From Cephalothrix spiralis (lineage: Eukaryota > Nemertea > Palaeonemertea > Archinemertea > Cephalotrichidae), in the NCBI GenBank assembly GCA_032353305.1, contig JAUCNG010422132.1, forward strand, positions 1 through 10,081: a DNA stretch of 10,081 nt, in the 5' to 3' direction. The notes under the pieces were generated by a model. It was not told the DNA's origin. It did no database searches and saw only the letters and a list, made by a program, of their open reading frames with translations. Below, one piece after another: positions 1-7,682 of this stretch (its first letter is position 1; each line of letters starts with the position of its first letter). The position numbers were made by a program, and so were the translations under genes.

Positions 1-1524
1 ACGCTATATAAAATAGCATTTGCACCAGATGGCGCGAAAGTTGAGAAAATGCCTTCAATGTAACGTAGTAGACTTTGGTTTTGGCCGAGTATGAAATCGT
101 ACATCACCTTTAGTTTTATATGTTCAGCTTTTTTAGTGAATAGTGTACTAAGTTTTAGCAGATTAGATACGATTAGCTCCATTTTCTTTAAAAGCAATCA
201 ACATTACATCTAGTCATTGTGACACTTTTTTATGAAAAATATTCAAGCAATTCCCTTAAAATCTGAGCAGTGTCTAGAATATATATCAAACAAGTTATCT
301 ATGCAAAAATTTTAAAACAAATAATTTTTTTTCATGACTTTATTAAGTTCCAAAAATTCGAAATTTTTAAGTCTTCTTAAATTATTTTTTTTCAAAAATG
401 AAACACCTAAATATCAATTAACTATTTCCATATCTGTAATGGGTGTTGAGAAAATGATTTAATTCTGTTTTTTCAAAATGAAAAAGTGCACCACTGAGCC
501 TTTCACCTTAACGCAGGGTGTTGATTTTTTAGGAGTTATTAACGCCCTGCAATTAGATTCACCAACCACAAATTATCAAGCATTATAAAAAGCAAGAAGT
601 AGATAAACTATTTCTTCAACTTTTTGTCCGGGAAATTAACTGATTTACGTGACGTACGTGATCGATCTTGATTATACGATTAAACTATTTTATATCCTTC
701 ATTATTGTTAACGTGCAAAAATTTGACGTAGACCTATATCCCAGTTCTATTTTTATCAATAGTAAATTCATTTTTATGGGCGATACTGTCTATAAGGTGG
801 TTTTATACAATGTCCTAAAATTTAAATAGTTAATTGTCTTATATACATGTATGTCATGTATATCTTTAGTGACAACTTGATCATGTACCAGTCAGTTTGT
901 AATCATCGACTAACTACCCAGAAAGTGCATATCAATCTGTCGTTTATCCAAATTTAACGAGTCCATCAGGTGCTGCCACCTGGTGAAGGATATGTGGTAA
1001 TAATAATTTAGTCTGAGTCTATATGTTTTATTAATTTTGAAAAAGATAAAATAGACTTCTGTTTACAGGATTAATTCTATAAAAGTATTTTAGTTTTTAC
1101 TACACTGTAATTCATTAAACTGTAAATTAACGTTAAAAAATAATTTTGTAATTTTTTTTTGTTAAATTAGAACCCGTCGTTAAAATGCCTAGATTACCAC
1201 ATATCCCTCACCAGCGGCGCTATTTCTAATCTAACAGAAAATTATTCCCTGGTGCACTGTCTATGTTGTAATCTTCATGGTTTCTTTTAAACTTTCTTCT
1301 GTCACGTAGTACATGTATGACAACATAATGGCCTGCTGCTATAGCATTCGCATTGCTACTTTCGGCACTATGCGATCCTATGCTGCACTATAATAATCAA
1401 AAATTATGAAGGACACTCTTTATGGCTAGCCTGTATGGGTACTTAGTAGTTAATAAAAGTTAACAACTCCCGTATATATAAATAGTACAAATGTATAGTA
1501 TATATTTCTAAAAAATATTAAACA

Positions 1525-1634
1525 CTTTTTAACAAAAATCACATGTTTAGACCTTTATACTGATAGAGATAAATCATAACTCGTTTGACATTTTAACAAA
1601 AAATCACATGTTAGACCTTTACACTGATCGATAG
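1525..1634 (+). repeat. Diverged direct repeat, two copies, period about 65 bp
   Basis: A block of about 43 bases at 1525-1567 is repeated at about 1591-1634. Both copies contain TTTTAACAAAAA, ATCACATGTT and AGACCTTTA followed by ACTGAT, with a few substitutions and one-base gaps. It looks like an old local duplication, and no function is visible. Confidence 0.75.
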
Positions 1635-1711
1635 TGACAAGTTAATTCTTAACAATAAAAAAAGTTATTTTTAAATCGCAAGCGTGAAGGGTTAATTATG
1701 GCTATATACGA

Positions 1712-1719
1712 TGACGTCA
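1712..1719. promoter_or_regulatory. CRE palindrome TGACGTCA (possible CREB/ATF site)
   Basis: Exact 8-bp CRE consensus within ATGACGTCATA. No nearby gene start is seen, so a role is not supported beyond the match. Confidence 0.25.
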
Positions 1720-2095
1720 TATTGGGACTTTATTATGAATATGAATTGACCATATCCCTGCTATACAATTGTCTTTCAAATAAAACCAATTTGGTTCAAA
1801 TCTGTCTAAATTTTCCCAAAGTTAAATTTCCCAAAATGAACGTCCTTTCTCGAAAATATGATTCTCGGAAATGGAATTTTTTACGACTTTTTAATTAAAA
1901 TTTTTTTTCTTTCTTTTTTATTGAAGGGATAGAAGACCAGGTTCTCAAATAGGTATTTTTCCATAATATTGGGACACACTGTAGTCATGATTTTTTTATA
2001 AATGGCTTTTTTATGTTTTTGTACATTTAATAATTTCTAACGCATCGAGATTTAATAAAATAATGCCCATTTTTGATGGAATTAAATTTTTTACT

Positions 2096-2581
2096 TGAAT
2101 AAACTTATAATTTCTGTAACCATTCGTATTTCTGGTGATTGAGAAAACATTTTTTTCTCTGATTTGTCTGCTATAATCCAGCGGACAAATAAGGAACTAA
2201 TTAGGTCTTGACTTGTCCGCTAAAAATTATAGCTGCCAACGATGCGCACTACCTCAATACTAGTGCTGCCATCTATAAATTTTAGCGGACAAATCTGGAA
2301 CAAGTTTAGTTTCCGTATTGTCCGCTAAAATTTATAGATCGCATCATTATATATTACCTCAACACTAGTGCTGCATTCTTTAAATTATAGCGGATAAATC
2401 AGGAACTAAGTTAGATGGCAGCATCGCGAACTACCTCAACATTAGTGCTGCCATTTATTATATAAACGCAGAAATCTGAAACTTAATTAGTTCCTGATTT
2501 GTCCGCTATAATATGAATTCCACAATTTTTCACAATCACCAGAAATCCAAAATGCGGTCGTAGAAAATATAAGTTTATCCA
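2096..2581. mobile_element. Non-autonomous element with terminal inverted repeats and alternating internal repeats
   Basis: The ends form an imperfect inverted repeat of about 46-49 bp (2096-2142 against 2533-2581), both containing ATAAACTTATA outermost and ATTTCTGGTGATTG innermost. Between them a module with GTCCGCT or its complement AGCGGAC occurs at about 2166, 2184, 2215, 2285, 2320, 2389 and 2501 in alternating orientation. A second module (ACCTCAA..C.TTAGTGCTGC type) starts at 2251, 2356 and 2433. There is no coding frame. No clear target-site duplication was found, so the exact ends are approximate. The size and structure fit a MITE or foldback element of unknown superfamily. Confidence 0.72.
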
Positions 2582-3057
2582 AAAACATAGTAATTGAGAC
2601 ATAATTTCGTTTTTAAGCCAAGCAACAATAGTTACACAAAATTCGACTTTAAACTCCAGATATTTGAAGAAAACTGTCGAATAGACGTTATTCTTATATC
2701 AAATTGTTTCCCCTCCTTTTTTCAACAATGTTTTTTCCCCTCCTGTGTTTTCAACAATGTTTTTTCCCCAACTTGAGCATTTCATACATGTATTATCAAA
2801 AATATATAAATATCGGTACATATAAAGATAAAGACAATAAAGAGAGAGTATGTTATATATGATGCATAGTTTCAGTAAGATATCAAAGTATCACTAATTG
2901 ATGAATAAGTACGGTTCTAGTAAATAAATTCTAATTAAAGGGCATGGTTAATTATTATTGTCCTAAGGTTACAATGTTTGTATATACATGTAACATCATT
3001 ATTAATTAACGCTCAAATGCTCACATTATAATATTTTTCGGTTCGATTTTAAAAGGA
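2582..3057. other. Gene-free interval with a short tandem repeat
   Basis: This is AT-rich sequence without a recognisable exon. The open frame at 2594-2776 has no recognisable motif and ends in the tandem repeat. Two TACATGTA octamers are present, at 2785 and 2985. Confidence 0.6.
2719..2769 (+). repeat. Short tandem repeat, 22-bp exact copies, period 29 bp
   Basis: The 22 bases at 2719-2740 (containing TCAACAATG and a T6C4 run) recur exactly at 2748-2769. A partial third copy of the pyrimidine part precedes them at about 2707-2716. Confidence 0.8.
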
Positions 3058-3530
3058 ATGGAAAAAATTTGCATAAACTAGGCCGGGGGTGGGTGGGTAT
3101 CAAAAGTACCGAAATGCAATTTTTTTCCACACAAGTTTTGCAATTTTTTGCCTGTATTGTTTTCATTGTTTTTGTACTCTAAATCATGTTTAAAGCATGA
3201 ATATTGATTGAAGTAAAACTTTAACAACATAATGAACCATATAAAAATGTTTTGATAGCAAAAAGGCAAAAATTTGGTGGATGCTCAAAATTTGTAGAAA
3301 AAATATGGTGCGCTTAAAATTTTGCCAAAAAAATTGTCGCAGCAGAAATTTTTTGCAATAGGTGAAAAAATAGGAGCCGCGTGGTCAAAAACTCAATGGA
3401 AAAAAAAGCAAAAAGGGGGGGATGGGTACCTAAAGTGGTGGAAAAAATTTGCAAAAGTCCAAATTGAGGGGGTGGGTAGCTAAACCAATTTGCAATTTTT
3501 TGCAGCCTAGTTTATGCAAATTTTTTCCAT
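3058..3530. repeat. G-rich repeat cluster bounded by 26-bp perfect inverted repeats
   Basis: The 26 bases at 3058-3083 are the exact reverse complement of 3505-3530. Inside, a G-rich block of the type GGGGGTGGGTA occurs at about 3084-3100, 3415-3428 and 3467-3480 in one orientation, and GGAAAAAATTTGCA occurs at 3060-3073 and 3440-3453 with its complement at 3515-3528. The modules are therefore mostly direct copies, with only the outer ends inverted. Two open frames on the minus strand (3078-3269 and 3430-3645) share a GKKL/THP-like peptide only because they read the same repeat. No target-site duplication was found. Confidence 0.68.
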
Positions 3531-3545
3531 GACCTCCCCCCCCTG

Positions 3546-3785
3546 CCGGGAGGGGATGCCGGGAAATCTCAAAATAACGATTCTTAGCGACGCTAAAAAT
3601 CTGTTGAAAACTCCGATCCACAGAACTCTCAGCGCGTATACTCATTTGTTCTGGACACTTGCAAACGGATTTGTTCTATAAAAAAATGGCGATCCATGTA
3701 GCGACAGATAGTGATCGAAAAAGTGTCCCCGCCTGCTCCTAGCGCTAAGCAGCGCTATTTTGACATTTCCCGGCACCCCTCCCGG
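3546..3785. mobile_element. Foldback MITE-like element, 240 bp, 30-bp inverted ends
   Basis: Positions 3546-3576 and 3756-3785 are inverted copies with two differences (one single-base gap and one substitution), both rich in CCGGGAGGGG and GCCGGGAAAT. The interior holds smaller palindromes, TTAGCGACGCTAA near 3586 and AGCGCTAAGCAGCGCT near 3741. A TG dinucleotide abuts both outer ends, too little to claim a target-site duplication. There is no coding capacity. The superfamily is not recognised. Confidence 0.72.
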
Positions 3786-3822
3786 TGCATTTAATTGACT
3801 TTTCAGTTGACACCATGTAATC

Positions 3823-4501
3823 CAGACTTCATAACGCCCAATTTGAAAAAGTAGGTAGGTATATTATTAAAGTAGGTATTTAAAAAAAATTACCATTAAG
3901 AGGACGCGGAGGAGCACTATCACGCGAAGCGTGATACTTTGAGCGCGGAGCGTGATAGGTAATGATGGCCTAATATTGGGGTTCCGCGGGGTTTACCCCC
4001 CGGTCACCGGAGCCAATTTTTTTTTTTGAAAATGTATAAAATATAGTTTTTGAAAAAATACAAAAATATAATTTTGACAGGGTGGTTATTTGACTTTGGA
4101 TCTTTTATATTTAATTTTAGTCAGCTTTTATATTATATAAGACTTAACTAGTTCGCTTTTTTAAGAATTCAGTTTAAGCATTAATAATGCTAAAAATTCC
4201 CGGAATATTGACATTCTGCACCTAAGTCGCGAATATTTCAGTGCAACAACGAAATATACAAATATTACATTATTAAACAATATCCTCAGCATTAGAATAA
4301 AATGATTAAATAAGAGATGTTAATGTGCCGAGCGATTTGAAATATCGGGTTATTAACACAATTTTAAGGCACTTTTGAAAAAAGTAGGTATTCATTTTTA
4401 AAGTATGTATGGAATTTTAAATAAGTAGGAATTTTTTTTTCAAGTAGGAAAAGTAGGATCATTTTAAAAAAGTAGGAAAAGTAGGTACGTTATGAAGTCT
4501 G
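3823..4501. mobile_element. Non-autonomous DNA transposon, 679 bp, with TIRs and 7-bp target-site duplication
   Basis: The termini are perfect 14-bp inverted repeats, CAGACTTCATAACG at 3823-3836 and its complement at 4488-4501. They are flanked directly by TGTAATC at 3816-3822 and 4502-4508, so the boundaries are precise. Subterminal regions carry many AAGTAGG motifs at both ends, all in the same strand orientation. The interior has a GC-rich block (3901-4014) with an 8-bp hairpin at 3918-3936 and is otherwise AT-rich. The CAG terminus and duplication length recall hAT elements, which usually give 8 bp, so that assignment is tentative. No transposase frame is present. Confidence 0.85.
3918..3957 (+). 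repeat. Perfect 8-bp hairpin followed by a third copy of its arm
   Basis: TATCACGC at 3918-3925 pairs with GCGTGATA at 3929-3936 across a GAA loop, and GCGTGATA recurs at 3950-3957. It lies in the only GC-rich part of the transposon at 3823-4501. Confidence 0.8.
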
Positions 4502-4829
4502 TGTAATCAGTTCAGGACTAGAATGAAATAAATACAAAAGAGCTAATTTAGTTCAAAAATTATAAATACTATACATGTACACACCCAGGTGTATGACAGC
4601 TGGTACCTGAACATTGACTACCAAAAGTTTCATTAACCTGTGTACATGTATATCGACGAATCAAATGCAGAGGTAATCATTTTAGTAGTAACATGATTAA
4701 ACAAGTATAGCACGGTAGCACTAAGGGTAGCATCAAGACATAAATAGTTACTATATAAACTGTCATGACAAATATATGAAAATACACATATGAAAATACA
4801 CAAAAACAATTAACAAAGTATAAGTTCTT
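4502..4829 (-). other. 3' flank or 3' UTR of the NOX gene
   Basis: This is sequence directly after the TAG stop. No AATAAA on the minus strand was found here, and the nearest variant (ATTAAA) lies inside the transposon at about 4107-4115, so the 3' end of the transcript is not defined. The stretch contains an inverted repeat with arms at 4571-4590 and 4636-4651, each including TACATGTA, and a short direct repeat of ATATGAAAATACAC at 4773-4786 and 4788-4801. Confidence 0.5.
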
Positions 4830-4953
4830 CTAACCAAAATTTTCTTTGTTGTATACAAATCTCGTGCCTGTATCACAGTGAAAATTATTGCATATTTTGT
4901 GGAGCACTTTCGACAACACCGGAGGACCGCAGAAAAATACGCCTATTTTGGTT
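4830..4953 (-). CDS. NOX2-like: NADPH oxidase (NOX2-like), terminal exon with stop codon
   Basis: This 124-base exon supplies the last base of a split Gln codon, 40 residues and a TAG stop. It reads TKIGVFFCGPPVLSKVLHKI, then CNNFHCDTGTRFVYNKENFG. The GVFFCGP block carries the conserved Cys-Gly-Pro of the NADPH site, and the KENF tail packs on the flavin in this family. The acceptor is TTTCAG before 4953. The incoming phase matches the donor at 6198, giving HPQ-TKIG. Together the four exons make 651 bases (217 codons including stop) with no interruption. One oddity is a Gly after the usual terminal Phe. The open frame is only 41 codons, so the exon is easily missed. No clear AATAAA signal follows on this strand before the transposon at 3823-4501. 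Confidence 0.94.
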
Positions 4954-5357
4954 CTGAAATAGATATATGATCTTTATTAGCAGGAAATAATATTGCAATT
5001 GAAAAGGAGCTCTGATTATTGAACTGAAAAAATCCACAATAATAACGAAGGAATTATAAAATTTTGAATTTCCTGTATAGTTCGAACTAAAACCGTAATC
5101 GAAACTAAAATTAAAAACGGCCTCTTATTTTCAAATTTGAGTGGTCATGATCATTTTTAGGCTGTAGAGGATAAGTTCCTTAGTAAGATCCTGACAGGAT
5201 AGTTGAATTTTGAGAAAAATTTTATGTTAGTATTGTTGCTTATGGAAAAACAATTACATCAACTTTAATTATCGAAGTAAAAAAATTAAGGAGATAAAAT
5301 GAACCCAAGGCCCCCACGAGCAAATCAAAATGACAACACAATTACTACCGGTAAAAC

Positions 5358-5398
5358 ATTCGAAGAGCTTTCCGTCAAGTTTATTTGACCTTCTTCAG
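5358..5398 (-). other. Hammerhead-like motif, probable retroelement remnant
   Basis: Read on the minus strand from 5398, CTGAAGA is followed by a stem-loop (GTCAA at 5389-5385 with TTGAC at 5378-5374) and then GAAAGCTC. The order CTGANGA, stem II, GAAA is that of a hammerhead ribozyme core. Two unpaired bases on one side and one on the other separate the stem from the core, and I find no stem I. A further 300 bases along the minus strand (about 5042-5023) lies TTATTGTGGATTTTTTCA, which matches the tail of the insertion at 8682-8783. No catalytic activity should be assumed. Confidence 0.4.
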
Positions 5399-5420
5399 TC
5401 TTAATCCCGATTATTTTCAA

Positions 5421-5428
5421 TGACGTCA
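5421..5428. promoter_or_regulatory. CRE palindrome TGACGTCA in the last NOX intron
   Basis: A second exact CRE consensus, again within ATGACGTCATA, lies in the intron just beyond the hammerhead-like motif. It could be an intronic binding site or chance. Confidence 0.25.
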
Positions 5429-6198
5429 TACTGTGCCCTTAACAAACGGAAATTTAGGATGTGAATATTTGATCAACTTGTGATTGATTTGATTCATTAT
5501 AAAGGTTATATTTATAGGAAAAAGTTAACAATATGAATGATAAGTTTATACATGTAATTAAATAGGGGCGTGTGATGAGAAAAAGAGGGACGGTATAAAT
5601 GCTATCGGGTCCCTCCCCTTTCATAAGTACGAGAAGAGAGACTTTGCATATCTCATGATCCCAATAGACTCAGCTACAATACCGACAGCTATCGGACTTG
5701 ATGCCCAGCTATTAACGAGTATCCTCAATTTGGTCATCTATGCGCGCAGACTGCGACGTTTTCCAGTCAGTTTTCCCCTTCGATCTCATCTTGTCTTTCT
5801 GAAAATCGTCTGGACCATCTTTGATTGCATACCTTTATCTTTGGAACGTAGCCTGGCTCATAAAATCTTCTAAAATTTTATGGAATAACGCAGCACGATT
5901 TTCACTGCATTAAAAAAAATCTTTATAATCATCGCCGTCGGGTAAAAACCTGCTACAGTCCACGTGCTACTGTTACCATAGCAACGCAGACACAGACTTA
6001 GGATTTGGTCACAAAAGATACACAATTACCACATCTAGATAATTGTGATAAGATAATTATAATTATTTTCTTATTACTTATTGAACGCCCCTTGTATTTA
6101 AAATAACGAGCAAGGATCGAAACTATGACCTTAGAATCCGAAGTCGAGTTGTCTAGAAAACTATGTGTTGAAGGATATACTAAATGCTCAATACTTAC

Positions 6199-6323
6199 TG
6201 AGGATGATTGGCAGCAATAGATGGAAATATCATATCCCAATTAGGTCGTCCAAACTGAGTTTTGTGACTCAAACCTGTAATTGTATCTTGTTGATCATCG
6301 TTGTGTAAAATAATATTTCGAGC
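6199..6323 (-). CDS. NOX2-like: NADPH oxidase (NOX2-like), internal exon: NADPH-binding subdomain
   Basis: This 125-base exon encodes ARNIILHNDDQQDTITGL, then SHKTQFGRPNWDMIF and IAANHP, ending with two bases (CA) of the next codon. TGL.KT..GRPNWD..F..IA..HP is a hallmark of the NOX1-3 group, close to the C terminus of the NADPH-binding domain. The acceptor is TATTTTAG before 6323 and the donor is a perfect GTAAGT at 6198. It follows the previous exon in phase 0 (GWDANQ-ARNI). An 80-codon open frame on the same strand at 5998-6240 overlaps it in another frame and is a shadow. The identification rests on the motif run and on phase agreement with both neighbours. Confidence 0.93.
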
Positions 6324-6773
6324 CTAAAATAAAAATGGCATGTTAGTTTGATCAAACCCCATATCATGTTAACACCGCCGCCCCCCCCCCTCCAGGGTTG
6401 CTCCGAAAATTAACAGTAGGTACGATTTAAGTGCTTGATCCTAGTGAAGAGCGTGCCGCGTATACCGCCCCAGGCCTTGCCTGTCATGAACATAGAAATT
6501 CTTTTTTTTTTGTGATTTTTCAATTGGAGGTCACCCGGGTGGATCAGTGCTCATAAAGTAAATAACGTTTTTGGAGCTGTGTACCTTTAGAAACTCGGGT
6601 TTGCAGGCATAGGCATATTTTTTTGCGGATCTCAGAGCCGTTGGCGGCGGGAATTTGGTTAAATTCAATTTTTTTTAAATATTTTGTACGCGTCCGCGTT
6701 GGAGTTTTCCAATCAAAATACACATGTATTTCATTTTGAGTTGACCGGATAAGTGGAAAAACTATTTTATAAC
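6324..6773 (-). other. NOX intron (450 bp)
   Basis: This phase-0 intron runs from a GTTATA donor at 6773 to a TTTTAG acceptor at 6324. It holds a C-homopolymer tract near 6379-6391 and otherwise nothing I recognise. An open frame at 6544-6789 reads mostly through this intron in a frame unlike the exon and has no recognisable motif. Confidence 0.85.
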
Positions 6774-6966
6774 CTGGTTGGCATCCCATCCACGAGTGAG
6801 ATAAATATTGACGTCCAAGAAACCTTGTTTATCCTTTTGCTCCTTTTCCTCTATAAGGCTTTGGATCATTTCAGAAAACCATTCAAAGGCGAAAGTATCA
6901 CCACAAATCCAGAACAAATATACTTTCTTTAAACGTTCAGGCTTCTCAGGGGCTAAACATTTGTAC
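6774..6966 (-). CDS. NOX2-like: NADPH oxidase (NOX2-like), internal exon: NADPH-binding subdomain
   Basis: This 193-base exon encodes WYKCLAPEKPERLKKVYLFW (with the shared Trp codon), then GDTFAFEWFSEMIQ, a glutamate- and lysine-rich stretch (EEKEQKDKQ), GFLDVNIYLT and GWDANQ. The AFEWF, GFL..NIYLT and GWD motifs are characteristic of the NOX1-3 dehydrogenase domain. NOX5 differs clearly here, from memory of the family. The acceptor is a T-rich tract ending in TTTTAG before 6966, and the first base completes the split Trp codon. The donor is CAG/GTTATA at 6773, a weak GT donor. The exon ends in phase 0. The open frame appears to run on to the right of the acceptor (to about 7016), but that part is intron, because joining at 6966 restores the family sequence exactly. 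Confidence 0.94.
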
Positions 6967-7514
6967 CTAAAAAAATAATAATTTTTAATTAATTGGATTA
7001 CAGATTTTTTCCTCAAATACTTAAATTCTATGTGATGATAAATATCCGATACCTTGTACGTCGAAGTAAGAAACTTTTCTAAAATCTTGTACTCAAAGTA
7101 TAATACGCACCCTGACTTTTTGCTCCAAAATTCCTCCGAATCCGGAAAAAAAATGCCTATATACTCAAGGTATTACGGTAATTGGAATAAAAGTTCTTCA
7201 AATTAACTGGGAAAGCCCGATTTCTGCAGTGCGATGCACTATTTACGATGTGACATGTGATGTCATGTGTAGGATCGACAGAAACTCAGCTGATAGGGGA
7301 TTTTCTATGCCATGCCCTTTCGTAAAATTTTTTTTTTAATTTAAATTTTTATTTTTAATAATTATAGAACAAACAATAACAATAATATCACTGTCCGGTT
7401 AACCACGACAGGTAAACATCGTAAAATATGCCCTCTCAACTTTTCACCGAAATCTATAGGATATTTAGAGTAATGCATCAAACATGTCCGAAGCATAAGA
7501 TAGGGGTGACCACA

Positions 7515-7615
7515 TGTCTGGAAAACCTGGAAATGTCATGGAATTCCAAAATTTGTCGTGACTGGAAATTTGCTGGAAATGTCAGAGAAAAGTCATGGAA
7601 ATGTCATAGAATTTT
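7515..7615 (+). repeat. Diverged short tandem repeat of TGGAAATGTCATGGAAT type
   Basis: CTGGAAA occurs at about 7518, 7528, 7562 and 7573, and TGGAAATGTCAT or close variants at about 7528, 7574 and 7595, separated by GAATTCC- or GAATTTT-like ends. The open frame 7428-7631 runs through it and is not supported as a gene. Confidence 0.6.
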
Positions 7616-7682
7616 GTTTTCGGAGTTTTAAAGAGTTGACACAATGATATGACTTGCGACTACTTCAGTCAGGAGACACGGT

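Larger units (their letters stand above)
1..2095. other. Gene-free AT-rich region
   Basis: I see no exon or RNA gene on either strand. Small structures only: a hairpin with 10-bp arms at 513-522 and 541-550 (one G-T pair), a short inverted repeat CAGGTG/CACCTG near 967-982, a full CRE palindrome TGACGTCA at 1712-1719, and a diverged direct repeat at 1525-1634. The open frame at 1698-1898 looks like random AT-rich coding and carries no recognisable domain. Confidence 0.6.
4954..6198 (-). other. NOX last intron (1245 bp)
   Basis: This phase-2 intron runs from a perfect GTAAGT donor at 6198 to TTTCAG at 4954. It contains a hammerhead-like motif at 5358-5398 and, at about 5023-5042, a short stretch matching the end of the insertion at 8682-8783. 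The plus-strand open frame at 5655-5873 shows no family motif. A minus-strand stretch at about 5832-5868 has AG and GT borders, but its length would shift the frame, so I do not call an exon. Confidence 0.8.

Noticed and set aside
1698-1898. 66-codon open frame on the plus strand
   Set aside because: AT-rich, no recognisable domain, no splice or promoter context; expected by chance.
3083-3098. G-quadruplex in the GGGGGTGGGTGGG stretch
   Set aside because: Only three separated G runs of at least three; a fourth is missing nearby.
3078-3645. Two minus-strand open frames sharing GKKL and THP peptides
   Set aside because: The shared peptide comes from the same G-rich DNA repeat read in the same direction; a repeat signature, not a gene family.
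5832-5868. Possible extra exon on the minus strand (TTTTAG acceptor, GTATGC donor)
   Set aside because: Its 37 bases are not a multiple of three and would break the exact phase match between the exons at 6199 and 4953; the joined protein already matches the family without it.
5655-5873. 72-codon plus-strand open frame in the last intron
   Set aside because: Lies antisense inside a well-defined intron and shows no domain or repeat match.
5998-6240. 80-codon minus-strand open frame
   Set aside because: Overlaps the NOX exon 6199-6323 in a different frame; the exon frame carries the family motifs.
6544-6789. 81-codon minus-strand open frame
   Set aside because: Mostly intron read in another frame, with no motif; only its start overlaps the exon ending at 6774.
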